Source: Granulicella tundricola MP5ACTX9
GTDB lineage: Bacteria; Acidobacteriota; Terriglobia; Terriglobales; Acidobacteriaceae
Length of the DNA: 64,000 bases
Reading direction: 5' to 3'
Assembly: GCF_000178975.2 (NCBI RefSeq)
Contig: NC_015064.1
Span: 2,418,001 to 2,482,000, forward strand
A program made the position numbers and the translations under genes. Below are positions 9,103 to 17,216 of this stretch, in pieces. Under the pieces are notes generated by a model. The model was not told the origin of the DNA. It was given only the letters and a program-made list of their open reading frames with translations, and ran no database searches. Within the stretch, counting starts at the first letter, position 1; every line of letters starts with the position of its first letter.

Positions 9103-9534
9103 ATGGGAATCTTTGACTCTCTCGAATCGATGGCAACCAGCGCACTCGCAAGCGGAGCCGGCGGCCAGAACGCCCAGGCAGCCAGCGGCCTCGTCCAGGA
9201 GCTCCAGCAGCAGCCCGGCGGCTTCGGCGCCCTCGTCACCAACTTCCAGCAGAACGGCATGGGCGGCCTGGTCCAGCAGTGGGCCGCCGGCCAGACCCAA
9301 CCCGCCAGCCCGGATGAGGTAGAGCAAGGCCTCGGAGGCTCCGGCATCATCGACAACGTCGCCCAGCGCACCGGCCTAAGCCCCACCATGATCAAATCCG
9401 GCCTCGCCATCGCCATCCCCTTCATCGTCCACCACATGGCCTCCAACGGCCACATCACCCCCGAAGGCGACCCCACCGAAAACCCCAACCCCGAACCCGG
9501 CGGCCTCCTCCAATCCATCCTCGGCCGCCTCTAG
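9103..9534 (+). CDS. YidB family protein (DUF937)
   Basis: 143 residues, matching YidB/DUF937 proteins: MGIFDSLESMATSAL start, a Gly/Gln-rich middle (LVQELQQQPGGFGALV, FQQNGMGGLVQQW) and IIDNVAQRTGLSP, followed by a helix with hydrophobic face. The family has no settled function. GGAG lies 11 bp upstream of the start. It follows the GH20 gene by 63 bp and may be co-transcribed, but nothing ties it to sugar use. Confidence 0.85.
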   Translation: MGIFDSLESMATSALASGAGGQNAQAASGLVQELQQQPGGFGALVTNFQQNGMGGLVQQWAAGQTQPASPDEVEQGLGGSGIIDNVAQRTGLSPTMIKSGLAIAIPFIVHHMASNGHITPEGDPTENPNPEPGGLLQSILGRL

Positions 9535-9669
9535 AACTTGGGAACCTGGATATCCGGAACCAACACACCGGGTGCCCCATCCTCGGCGCAGTCTCATCGC
9601 GACAGGGTGGGGTATCGATTCCGGTAGGAATCGACCGCTCTCCCTATCCCGAGCACAATCCTTCCGTGC

Positions 9670-9699
9670 CCCATTCATCGCGCGTTTGCGATGAGTGGG
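9670..9699 (+). repeat. palindromic repeat family A, divergent stem
   Basis: CCCATTCATCGC and GCGATGAGTGGG pair around GCGTTT; the flanking GTGCC and TGGGA match family A although the stem sequence differs. One T-G wobble replaces a C-G pair. This indicates that pairing, not sequence, is what persists. Confidence 0.6.
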
Positions 9700-9811
9700 A
9701 GACACCCCGACATCACACGCCTTCACTAAACCCACCCAAACCACCCGCGCCACGTTCCCAGGCCCAAGCCCGCCCCATCCCCACCCCAACCGCCATCATC
9801 ACCCGCACACT

Positions 9812-9843
9812 GGGTGCCCCACGTCCCGCTTCTGGGACGTGGG
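9812..9843 (+). repeat. palindromic repeat family A
   Basis: GGGTGCC then CCCACGTCCC / GGGACGTGGG around GCTTCT; apart from one compensated base pair it is the same as the copy within the GH20 gene. Confidence 0.85.
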
Positions 9844-9896
9844 TTTCCACCGAACCTCAAGGCCACCCCAAACCTACCGCCCCCCTAAGCCGCCCA

Positions 9897-9993
9897 GGGC
9901 CAAAGGCCCGGAACATAACAGCCTAGGCCGAAGGCCTAGGTCGGCCCAAACAAACCGTCAGAGCGCTGAAGGCGCGACACATAACCTTCTGAC
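9897..9993. repeat. cluster of short GGCC-type hairpins
   Basis: Three tandem hairpins: GGGCC-aaa-GGCCC (9897-9909), CCTAGGCC-gaa-GGCCTAGG (9922-9940) and GCGC-tgaag-GCGC (9964-9975), the last enclosed by GTCAGA (9957-9962) and TCTGAC (9988-9993). AACATAAC/ACATAACC follows two of the three. Confidence 0.6.
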
Positions 9994-10049
9994 CCCGCCT
10001 CAATTCAAACCACCTCAAAACCACCCACATAACCCAAGCAATAACAACA

Positions 10050-10390
10050 ACTTACAACTATCTTCACCAAAAAAACCCGTAAATTCGCGTGTCAAGCCCC
10101 CAACCAAAATAAAAACCCCGCAAACCATCCACAATGAACAACTTAGCCCCTAAAAATAAATGGCGTATTCACCCATTCAACCTTGGTAAAATAGGAAGAT
10201 AGACAAAATTCAGGACGAAATACCGTCGTGACCTCGCACTCCACCACTAAACCCAATAAATACAAGACTTTACGAGACCTGCTCCTCGCAACCCCTTGCA
10301 TCCAGAGACTTGAGCAAAATGCAAAACCGGAAGTCCACACCTAACTCCTTTCCTTTGAAGACTTTGCACTCTTTCAGGGTGAGGGTATAC
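10050..10390 (+). repeat. four-block intergenic element, copy 1 (upstream of nagA)
   Basis: Four blocks shared in order and orientation with 39766-40043: ACTTACAACTAT (10050-10061); TCGCGTGTCAAGCCCCC (about 10084-10101); AAAATAAATGGCGTATTC ... ACCTTGGTAAAATAG (10152-10196); and CGGAAGTCCACACCTAACTC ... TTTGAAGACTTTG followed by a G-rich CAGGGTGAGGG (10327-10385). The spacers are unrelated and differ in length. AAGTC/GACTT in block four can pair. The element ends about 50 bp before nagA. Confidence 0.75.
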
Positions 10391-10441
10391 CTACCGCCAC
10401 GCCCAGAAGCAAGCACAAAGAACTAACATCAAAGAGACCTC

Positions 10442-11572
10442 ATGCCAATCCTCACCGCCCGCACCCTCATCACCGCCATCGGCACCGTCGAGTACCCTGC
10501 CATCACCATTGGACCCACCGGCCTCATCGAAGACATCTCCACCGACCCCACCATCCGCAGCACCGCCATCCTCACCCCCACCTTCCTCGACATCCACTTC
10601 CACGGAGCCGCCGGTGAAGACCTCATGGCCGCCACCCCAGAAGGCATCTCAAAGATTCAGCGCTTCCTGGCCACCAGGGGCACCAGCCACTACCTCCCCA
10701 CCACCGTCACCGCCCCCATTGACGACACCCTCCGCGCCCTCGAGCACCTCGCCGACGCCATCGAGCACCCATCCGCACCCGGAGAAGCCACCCCCCTCGG
10801 CATCCACCTCGAAGGCCCATTCCTCTCCCACATCAAGCGCGGCGTCCACCCCACGGAGCTCCTCCAGAAACCCTCCATCGCCCTCTTCGACCGCTTCCAG
10901 CAAGCCGCCCGCGGCCACATCAAGCTCCTCACCATCGCACCCGAGAGCGAAGGCGCACTCGAACTGATCACCTACGCCACCCATCAGGGCATACGCGTCA
11001 CCATGGGCCACACCAACGCCACCGCAGCCGAGACCAACGCAGCCATCGTAGCCGGGGCCACCAGCGGCACCCACACCTTCAACGCCATGCGCGCCCTGGA
11101 CCACCGCGAGCCCGGCATCGTCGGCGTCATCCTCGACCGCGACGACCTCTTCTCGGACCTCATCTGCGACGGCATCCACGTCGCCCCCGCCCTCGTCCGC
11201 CTCTGGTTCCGCCTCAAGCAGGAGAAAGCCATCCTCATCACCGACGCCATGTCCGCCACCGGCATGCCCGACGGCGAATACCACCTCGGCTCCTTCGCCG
11301 TGACCGTCAAAGACCACCGCTGCACCCTCACCGACGCACCCGACACCCTGGCTGGCTCCGTCCTTACCCTCGATCAGGCCGTCGCCAACCTGCAATCCTT
11401 CACCAACGCCACCCTGGCCCAGGCAGTCCGCTGCGCCAGTTCCCACCCCGCCAGAATGTTAGGCCTCGAAGACACCATAGCCAGCCTCCGCCCCGGCCAA
11501 CCCGCCACCTTCAACCAATACACCCCCGAAGGCCGCCTCGAAGCCACCTACCTCCAGGGCCACCGCACCTGA
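10442..11572 (+). CDS. nagA: N-acetylglucosamine-6-phosphate deacetylase
   Basis: 376 residues, a typical NagA length. Amidohydrolase landmarks: FLDIHFHG (His52, His54), HLEGPF (Glu124), MGHTNA (His190), GTHTFNAM (His211) and LITDAMSATG with the catalytic Asp268. It deacetylates GlcNAc-6-P to GlcN-6-P in the cytoplasm. Neighbours fit amino-sugar salvage: a GH20 hexosaminidase upstream, and a convergent BadF-type sugar kinase 8 bp downstream that could supply GlcNAc-6-P. No nagB-type deaminase is in the window. The upstream 50-390 bp are filled by a repeated element that may influence its expression. Confidence 0.95.
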   Translation: MPILTARTLITAIGTVEYPAITIGPTGLIEDISTDPTIRSTAILTPTFLDIHFHGAAGEDLMAATPEGISKIQRFLATRGTSHYLPTTVTAPIDDTLRALEHLADAIEHPSAPGEATPLGIHLEGPFLSHIKRGVHPTELLQKPSIALFDRFQQAARGHIKLLTIAPESEGALELITYATHQGIRVTMGHTNATAAETNAAIVAGATSGTHTFNAMRALDHREPGIVGVILDRDDLFSDLICDGIHVAPALVRLWFRLKQEKAILITDAMSATGMPDGEYHLGSFAVTVKDHRCTLTDAPDTLAGSVLTLDQAVANLQSFTNATLAQAVRCASSHPARMLGLEDTIASLRPGQPATFNQYTPEGRLEATYLQGHRT

Positions 11573-11580
11573 GGCAGGCC

Positions 11581-12503
11581 CTAGGCCCTAGGCACTAGGC
11601 CCTGCTTTCTAGCCCGCCACAAAGCCCCCTCCAACGCATTCACAGCCCCATCCATCACCTCCACTCCACCCATCTCCATCAACCGTTCCGTCATAGCCCT
11701 TCGCACCGGCTCAATCCGAGCCAGCACACTCCCCGTATAAGCCACCCGGATCACCTCACCCACCTCCCCACACCCCCGCATCTTTCCCGCAACAGTAGAA
11801 ACCTGATCCGCCAGCGCCCACCCGGCCCGCTCCAGCAGCTTCATCGCAATCTCATCCCCCGTCTCCGCAACCCGCATCACCACCGGAGCGAGCGCCGCAA
11901 AGTCCGGCCCCGGCCGCGCGTTCGCCACCCCCACAACCTCCGCCAGATCCTCCGCACCCCAGGCCGCCTTGATCCCATCCACCAGCCCCGTCTGCACCCC
12001 CCGATCCAGCGCCCAGAACGCCGCCCGCACCGCCTCCGCCCCAATCCAGTACCCCGACCCCTCATCCCCGATCGCCGGCCCCCACCCACCCGCCGTGAAC
12101 CGGGTCCCATCCCCACACCGCCCCACAACAGCCGATCCCGTACCCCCAATCACCAGTACCCCCGCCCCCCCCGGAACGCCCCATCCAAAGCAATCTCTTC
12201 ATCCCCACAAATCTCCAAATCTCCACCCACACTCGACGTAATCACTCGCCTCACAAACTCCCGCACAGACGTAATCGAGACTCCCGCCAATCCCACACAA
12301 GTCCGCGTAACCTCCTGCAGCGACACCCCCGCCATAGCCTCCACCTCACCCAGCAGCACCCGCAGCCGAGCCTCCGCAACCTCTTCCCCTACCCGGATCA
12401 GCTTCACCGATCCGCATGTCGCCCGCCCCAGCACCTCCGTCTCATTCCCCAGCCAGCACTCCGTCTTCGTACCCCCCGCATCCACGCCAACATAGAACCC
12501 CAT
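11581..12503 (-). pseudogene. N-acetylglucosamine/N-acetylmuramate-type kinase (BadF/BadG ATPase family), frameshifted
   Basis: Two overlapping frames make one kinase. The N-terminal part (12150-12503) starts at ATG 12501-12503, seven bases after GGAGGAG, and has the phosphate-binding MGFYVGVDAGGTKTE and ICGDEEIALDGAF. The C-terminal part (11581-12153) has GGTGSAVVGR and GDEGSGYWIG. The break is in a run of eight G residues on the coding strand (12165-12172); nine G would read AFRGGAGVLVIGGTGS, matching family spacing. The intact enzyme would phosphorylate GlcNAc or MurNAc. The lesion may be a real mutation, a phase-variable tract or a sequencing error. Divergent from the transporter fusion, convergent with nagA. 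Confidence 0.85.
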
Positions 12504-12579
12504 CCGCACACTCCTCCGTTCATACCGCCAAGCCCGTTATCATAAACGCTCACGAGCCATTCACGTCCGGAGAACGCAT

Positions 12580-15500
12580 TTGACCCCGAGCCTCACCCCA
12601 TTACTCCTCACCATCCCGACGCTCGGCACCACCCGTCTCTCCCCATTCGACCTCGCCCTGGTCGCCCTCTACCTCGTCGCCATCACCATCTTCGGCCTCC
12701 GCTTCAGCAAGCGTGACAAGACCTCCAAGGACAAGTCGCTCAAGAGTTACTTCCTGGCTAACAACACCATTCCCTGGTGGGCCATAGCCCTTTCCATCGT
12801 CTCCGCCGAAACCAGCACTCTCACCATCGTCTCCATCCCCGGCGTAGCCTTTGCCGGCGACTTCGGCTTCCTCCAGATCGTCCTCGGCTACATGCTCGGC
12901 CGCATCGTCGTAGCCGCCCTCTTCCTTCCAAAGTATTTCCAAGGGGAAATGCTCACCGCCTACCAGCTCATCGACCGCCGCTTCGGCGCCGGCCTTCACA
13001 AGGTCACCGCCAGCCTCTTCCTCCTCACCCGAGCAGCCGCAGAAGGCGTCCGAGTCTTCGCCATCTCCATCGTCGTAGGCCTGGCCATCGGCACCGGCGA
13101 CGTCCTCTCCATCGCCATCATCTCCGCCCTCACCCTCCTCTACACCTTTGAAGGAGGCATGGCCGCTGTCATCTGGACCGACGTCGTCCAGATGGCCCTC
13201 TACGTCGCCGGAACCATCGTCGCCATCTTCACCCTCGGAGCCCACGTCCCCGGCGGCTGGTCTCACATCCACGCCGTCGCCGGAGCCGCCGGAAAGTTCC
13301 ACATGCTCGACTTCTCCCTCACCCTCACCAGGTCCTACACCTTCTGGGCCGGCATCCTCGGCGGAACCTTCCTGACGATGGCCTCCCACGGCACCGACCA
13401 GCTCATGGTCCAGCGCATGCTCGCCGCCCGCAACCTCCGCGAGTCACGCCTCGCCCTCCTCAGCTCCGGCGCCGTCATCTTCCTCCAGTTCACCTTGTTC
13501 CTCCTCATCGGAGCTGGCCTCTACGTCTTCTACGGCAACCACCCGCAATCCTTCAAGTCCAACGACCACATCTTCCCCACCTTCATCGTCCGCGAGATGC
13601 CCCACGGCGTAGCCGGCCTCCTCATCGCAGCGATCTTAGCCGCCGCCATGTCCAATCTCTCCGCCGCCCTGAACTCCCTCGCCAGCACCACCGTCATAGA
13701 CTTCTACGTCCCGTTCAAATCCCGCACCAGTTCTCCAAAAAAAGCCGTCGTCATTCTGAGCGAAGCTCAGAACCTCAGTATTTCGCCTGAACCAGCACCA
13801 AGTTCGACCGATACCACTCTCATCTCCCGCCTGGCCACCATCCTCTGGGCCATCGTCCTCTTCGCCATAGCCGTCTACTCCGTCCACGCCGGAGGCAAAG
13901 GCCACGTAGTAGAAACCGGCCTCTCCATAGCCTCGGTAGCCTACGGCTGCCTCCTCGGAGTCTTCCTCCTGGGCACCCTCACCAAATACGCAACCGAACT
14001 AGGAGCGACCTTGGGCATGATCTGCGGCTTCGCACTTAACCTCTTCCTCTATCAAGCCACCTTCCCCCACCCCTTCATACCCTTGCCCATCCGCATCGCC
14101 TTCACCTGGTACGTCCTCATAGGCTCCCTCGCCACCTTCGCCCTCGGCAGCCTCTTCAGCCTCATCCCCCGCCCCAAACCACCCACCCTCACCACAGCCG
14201 CCATCTTGCTCATCTTCACCATCGCCTCCTCAGCCCAACCTACCCACGCCGTCATTCTGCGCGCAGCGGAGAATCTCAGTAGTTCGCTCGTAGCGGCACA
14301 AGCCCCGCCCTCAATCCCCTACGACTTCACCTCCGCCTCCACCCTCATCCAAACCGCAATAGCCGACCACAAGCTCCCCGGAGCCGTCCTCTTCATAGGC
14401 CACAACGGCAAGATCGTCTTCCACCATGCCTACGGCAACCGCAAGCTAGCCGGAGAACCCGGACTGGACGGCAAACCCTCCCCCGCCGAGCCCATGACCG
14501 AAGACACCATCTTCGACATAGCCTCCCTCTCCAAGGTCCTCTCCACCACCACCGCCATCCTCCAACTTTATGAGGCAGGCAAGCTAGACCTCGACGCCCC
14601 CGTAGTCAAGTACCTCCCCACCTTCGCCCAAAACGGCAAGCAATCCATCACCATCCACCAACTCCTGACCCACTACTCCGGCCTCCCCGAGGACGTAAAT
14701 CTCAAAGACTCCTGGGGCCTCGCCGCCCCCGACAAAGCCGAAGGCATCTCCCGCGCCATGGCATCCATCCCCTACGGCCCCCCTGGCGTCACCTTCAAGT
14801 ACTCGGACATCAACTTCATCACCCTCGGAGCCATCGTAGAAAAACTCTCCGGCGAACCGCTCAATGAGTACGCTCGCCTCCACATCTTCACTCCGCTCGG
14901 TATGGTTTCGACTAACTACCACCCGTTCGATAAGGCCTGCGGCCCAGCTCAACGCAGCGGCGCCGCGATCGAATATTTGCCAAAGCTGCCGAAGGCATTC
15001 GAATGCGTCGGACCTGCATACTGGACACCCATCTATTCAATCCCCAGCACCGCCCCAACCGCCCACGACGATGAATCCAAACTCGACCCCACCGCCAACC
15101 CCGACTTCGACCACCTCCTCCGAGGCACAGTCCACGACCCCACCACCCGCCGCATGGGAGGAGTAGCCGGCCATGCCGGAGTCTTCTCCACCGCCTCAGA
15201 CGCCGCCAAGTTCTGCCAGGCCCTCCTGGACAAGCTGGTAAACAACACAGGCCCTTTCCCCCTGAAACAATCCACCCTGAAACTAGCCACCTCCCCCCAG
15301 GCCCCCGCCACCGCAGTCGACACCGCCACCATCTTCCTCCCCAACGGCACCACCACCAAGGGAGTAGCCCAGCGAGGCCTCGGCTGGGACCTCAACACCG
15401 CCTTCTCCCGCCCAAGAGGCGAAATCTTCCCCATCACCACAAAGGAACACCCCGGCAGCTTCGGCCACACCGGCTTCACCGGTACCAGCCTCTGGCTGGA

Positions 15501-17112
15501 CCCCACCAGCAACACCTACGTCATCCTCCTTGCCAACGCCATCCACCCCCGCGGCGGTGCCCCCATCTCCGCCCTCCGAGGCCAAGTAGCCACCGCCGCC
15601 GCCCGCGCCCTCGGCCTCACCCCACAGGGTGGGGTATCGAGCGAAGCTCGACCGCCCTCCTCCTCCCCATCACTAAAGCCAGTACTCTACGAGCCGGGTG
15701 CCCCACGTCCCGCTTCTGGGACGTGGGTTCCCACCACCGCCCCCAAAGTTCTCACCGGCATAGACGTCCTCGAAGCCTCCAACTTCCTCCCCCTCCGCAA
15801 ACTAGCCACCCAGCACCAAAACCACCTCCGCATAGCCCTGCTCTCCAACCAAACCAGCCAGGACTCCTCCGGCCACCGAACCATAGACATCCTCCTCCAC
15901 GCCGACCCCTCCATCGAACTAACCACCCTCTTCGCCCCCGAGCACGGCATAGCCGCAGCCCTCGACCAGGAAAATCTCGGCAAGCAAACCGACCCCACAA
16001 CCAACCTCCCGGTCATCTCCCTCTACGGCCCCAAGCCCGCCGACAAGCGCCCCAAGTCGTCAGACTTGGAGAATTTGGACGCCGTAATCATCGACCTCCA
16101 GGACGCCGGGGTCCCTTTCTGGACCTACGAAACCATCGTCGGCTACTTCGTGGAAGCCACCGCCAACACCCACACCACCCTCATCATCCTCGACCGCCCC
16201 AACCCCGTAGGCGGCCTCGCCGTCCAAGGCGAAATCTCCGACCGCCAGACCAACGTCTACACCAACTACACCCCCATCCCCGTACGCCACGGCCTCACCA
16301 TCGGCGAGCTAGCGCAATACTTCCGCAGCCTGCTCCCACACCTCCCCGGAGACCAATCTCAGACAGGTATCCACGCGACCGATCGTGGGAATCGGCAAAC
16401 ATCCATCGCGCAGCCCTCAAACACTCAAACCGGCATTCACGCCACCCACACCCCACCCAGGATCTTCAACGAAACCACCGGAGAACTCTCCCCGGCAAAC
16501 CCACCCAACGAGCTACCCGCCTCCCCCACCGACAACCTCCTCGTCATCCCCATGCAAAACTGGACCCGCGCCCAGTTCTTCGACCAAACCGGCCTCACCT
16601 GGATTCCCCCCAGCCCCAATCTCCGCAGCCCCACCGCCGCCACCCTCTACCCCGGCATCGGCCTCACCGAGCAAACCAACATCTCGGTCGGTCGAGGCAC
16701 CCCCACCCCCTTTGAAAATCTCGGAGCCCCCTGGCTCAACCCCAAAGAACTCATCGCCTACCTCGTCGCCCGCAAAATTCCCGGCATCCGCTTCACCCCC
16801 ACCACCATGACCATCGCGGAGGACGCCAACAAGTACCCCTCCCACGGCCAGACCATCCCCGCCATCCACTTCGAGGTCACCGACCGCACCATCCTCGACA
16901 CCCCAGAGCTAGGCCTCGAGCTCCTCTCCGCCCTCCACCACCTCTATCCCACCCAGTTCAACCTCGCCCGAGCAAAAACCCTCCTCGCCAGCGCCCAGAC
17001 CCTGGCCGACCTCACCGCCGGTAAAGACCCTCGCGATATAACCGCCGCCTTCCAGCCCGCCCTCTCCCAATTCCGAACCGCCACCGCCCCGTACCTCCTC
17101 TACCAACCGTGA
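12580..17112 (+). CDS. fusion: Na+/solute symporter + beta-lactamase-type serine hydrolase + NamZ-like (DUF1343/GH171) exo-muramidase
   Basis: 1510 residues from a TTG start preceded by GGAGA. Residues 1-545 are an SSS-family symporter (multiple TM helices; SAETSTLTIVSIPG sodium-site region). Residues about 575-1010 are a class C beta-lactamase/DD-peptidase-like domain with Ser649-x-x-Lys652, a Tyr-Ser-Asp in place of Tyr-x-Asn, and HTG. Residues about 1055-1510 are DUF1343/NamZ (FAPEHGI; DLQDAGVPFWTYE; LDRPNPVGG; PTPFENLGAPW), a family that removes MurNAc from peptidoglycan ends. Translated dispersed repeats lie at about residues 390-402, 558-569, 1015-1027 and 1039-1050, including both domain junctions. 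With GH20, nagA and the kinase it suggests uptake and breakdown of murein sugars. The reading frame is open throughout; whether one polypeptide is made is unproven. Confidence 0.85.
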   Translation: MTPSLTPLLLTIPTLGTTRLSPFDLALVALYLVAITIFGLRFSKRDKTSKDKSLKSYFLANNTIPWWAIALSIVSAETSTLTIVSIPGVAFAGDFGFLQIVLGYMLGRIVVAALFLPKYFQGEMLTAYQLIDRRFGAGLHKVTASLFLLTRAAAEGVRVFAISIVVGLAIGTGDVLSIAIISALTLLYTFEGGMAAVIWTDVVQMALYVAGTIVAIFTLGAHVPGGWSHIHAVAGAAGKFHMLDFSLTLTRSYTFWAGILGGTFLTMASHGTDQLMVQRMLAARNLRESRLALLSSGAVIFLQFTLFLLIGAGLYVFYGNHPQSFKSNDHIFPTFIVREMPHGVAGLLIAAILAAAMSNLSAALNSLASTTVIDFYVPFKSRTSSPKKAVVILSEAQNLSISPEPAPSSTDTTLISRLATILWAIVLFAIAVYSVHAGGKGHVVETGLSIASVAYGCLLGVFLLGTLTKYATELGATLGMICGFALNLFLYQATFPHPFIPLPIRIAFTWYVLIGSLATFALGSLFSLIPRPKPPTLTTAAILLIFTIASSAQPTHAVILRAAENLSSSLVAAQAPPSIPYDFTSASTLIQTAIADHKLPGAVLFIGHNGKIVFHHAYGNRKLAGEPGLDGKPSPAEPMTEDTIFDIASLSKVLSTTTAILQLYEAGKLDLDAPVVKYLPTFAQNGKQSITIHQLLTHYSGLPEDVNLKDSWGLAAPDKAEGISRAMASIPYGPPGVTFKYSDINFITLGAIVEKLSGEPLNEYARLHIFTPLGMVSTNYHPFDKACGPAQRSGAAIEYLPKLPKAFECVGPAYWTPIYSIPSTAPTAHDDESKLDPTANPDFDHLLRGTVHDPTTRRMGGVAGHAGVFSTASDAAKFCQALLDKLVNNTGPFPLKQSTLKLATSPQAPATAVDTATIFLPNGTTTKGVAQRGLGWDLNTAFSRPRGEIFPITTKEHPGSFGHTGFTGTSLWLDPTSNTYVILLANAIHPRGGAPISALRGQVATAAARALGLTPQGGVSSEARPPSSSPSLKPVLYEPGAPRPASGTWVPTTAPKVLTGIDVLEASNFLPLRKLATQHQNHLRIALLSNQTSQDSSGHRTIDILLHADPSIELTTLFAPEHGIAAALDQENLGKQTDPTTNLPVISLYGPKPADKRPKSSDLENLDAVIIDLQDAGVPFWTYETIVGYFVEATANTHTTLIILDRPNPVGGLAVQGEISDRQTNVYTNYTPIPVRHGLTIGELAQYFRSLLPHLPGDQSQTGIHATDRGNRQTSIAQPSNTQTGIHATHTPPRIFNETTGELSPANPPNELPASPTDNLLVIPMQNWTRAQFFDQTGLTWIPPSPNLRSPTAATLYPGIGLTEQTNISVGRGTPTPFENLGAPWLNPKELIAYLVARKIPGIRFTPTTMTIAEDANKYPSHGQTIPAIHFEVTDRTILDTPELGLELLSALHHLYPTQFNLARAKTLLASAQTLADLTAGKDPRDITAAFQPALSQFRTATAPYLLYQP
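13747..13785 (+). repeat. repeat family B, inside the symporter domain
   Basis: GTCATTCTGAGCGAAGCTC then AGAACCTCAGTATTTCG. It is translated as VVILSEAQNLSIS within an extra loop of the symporter. Seven copies are seen in the window. Confidence 0.85.
14251..14286 (+). repeat. repeat family B, at the symporter/serine-hydrolase seam
   Basis: GTCATTCTGCGCGCAGCGG then AGAATCTCAGTAGTTCG, translated as VILRAAENLSSS. It lies between the last TM helix and the hydrolase domain. Confidence 0.8.
15624..15660 (+). repeat. GGTGGGGTATCGA repeat at the hydrolase/NamZ seam
   Basis: CAGGGTGGGGTATCGA, GCGAAGC, TCGACCGCCCTCC. A second copy with a different central stem (TTCCGGTAGGAA) is at 9605-9645. Translated as GGVSSEARPPS. 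Confidence 0.65.
15696..15727 (+). repeat. palindromic repeat family A at the hydrolase/NamZ seam
   Basis: Same 32-base unit as 9812-9843, translated as GAPRPASGTW. The same peptide frame is used as in the GH20 gene (GAPRLASETW). Confidence 0.85.
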
Positions 17113-17216
17113 ATATTCCATGACACACGCACCCCTCCCGGTGCATCTCTCTACAATGAAAAGACCAGCCTGAAGAGGTCAATCCTTTCCTTTTCAACCC
17201 CCAGGAGGCCCCATCC

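Larger units (their letters stand above)
9535..10441. other. 907-bp repeat-rich intergenic region
   Basis: No supported gene. In order: a palindrome of type A layout near 9573-9613 (CCCCATCCT pairing with AGGGTGGGG); a GGTGGGGTATCGA...TCGACCGC unit (9605-9645) also seen at 15624-15660; a type A variant at 9670-9699; a type A copy at 9812-9843; a cluster of GGCC-centred hairpins (9897-9993); and one copy of a four-block element (10050-10390). Plus-strand frames across this stretch are low-complexity P/H/S/T-rich and look like non-coding shadow. Confidence 0.7.

Noticed and set aside
9695..10153. 152-codon Pro/His/Asn-rich frame
   Set aside because: Runs through palindromic repeats and the four-block element; composition reflects C-rich non-coding DNA.
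16357..16450. third repeat family inside the NamZ domain
   Set aside because: A QTGIHAT heptapeptide occurs twice there and a CCACG/CGTGG hairpin is possible, but no other nucleotide copy was found in the window.
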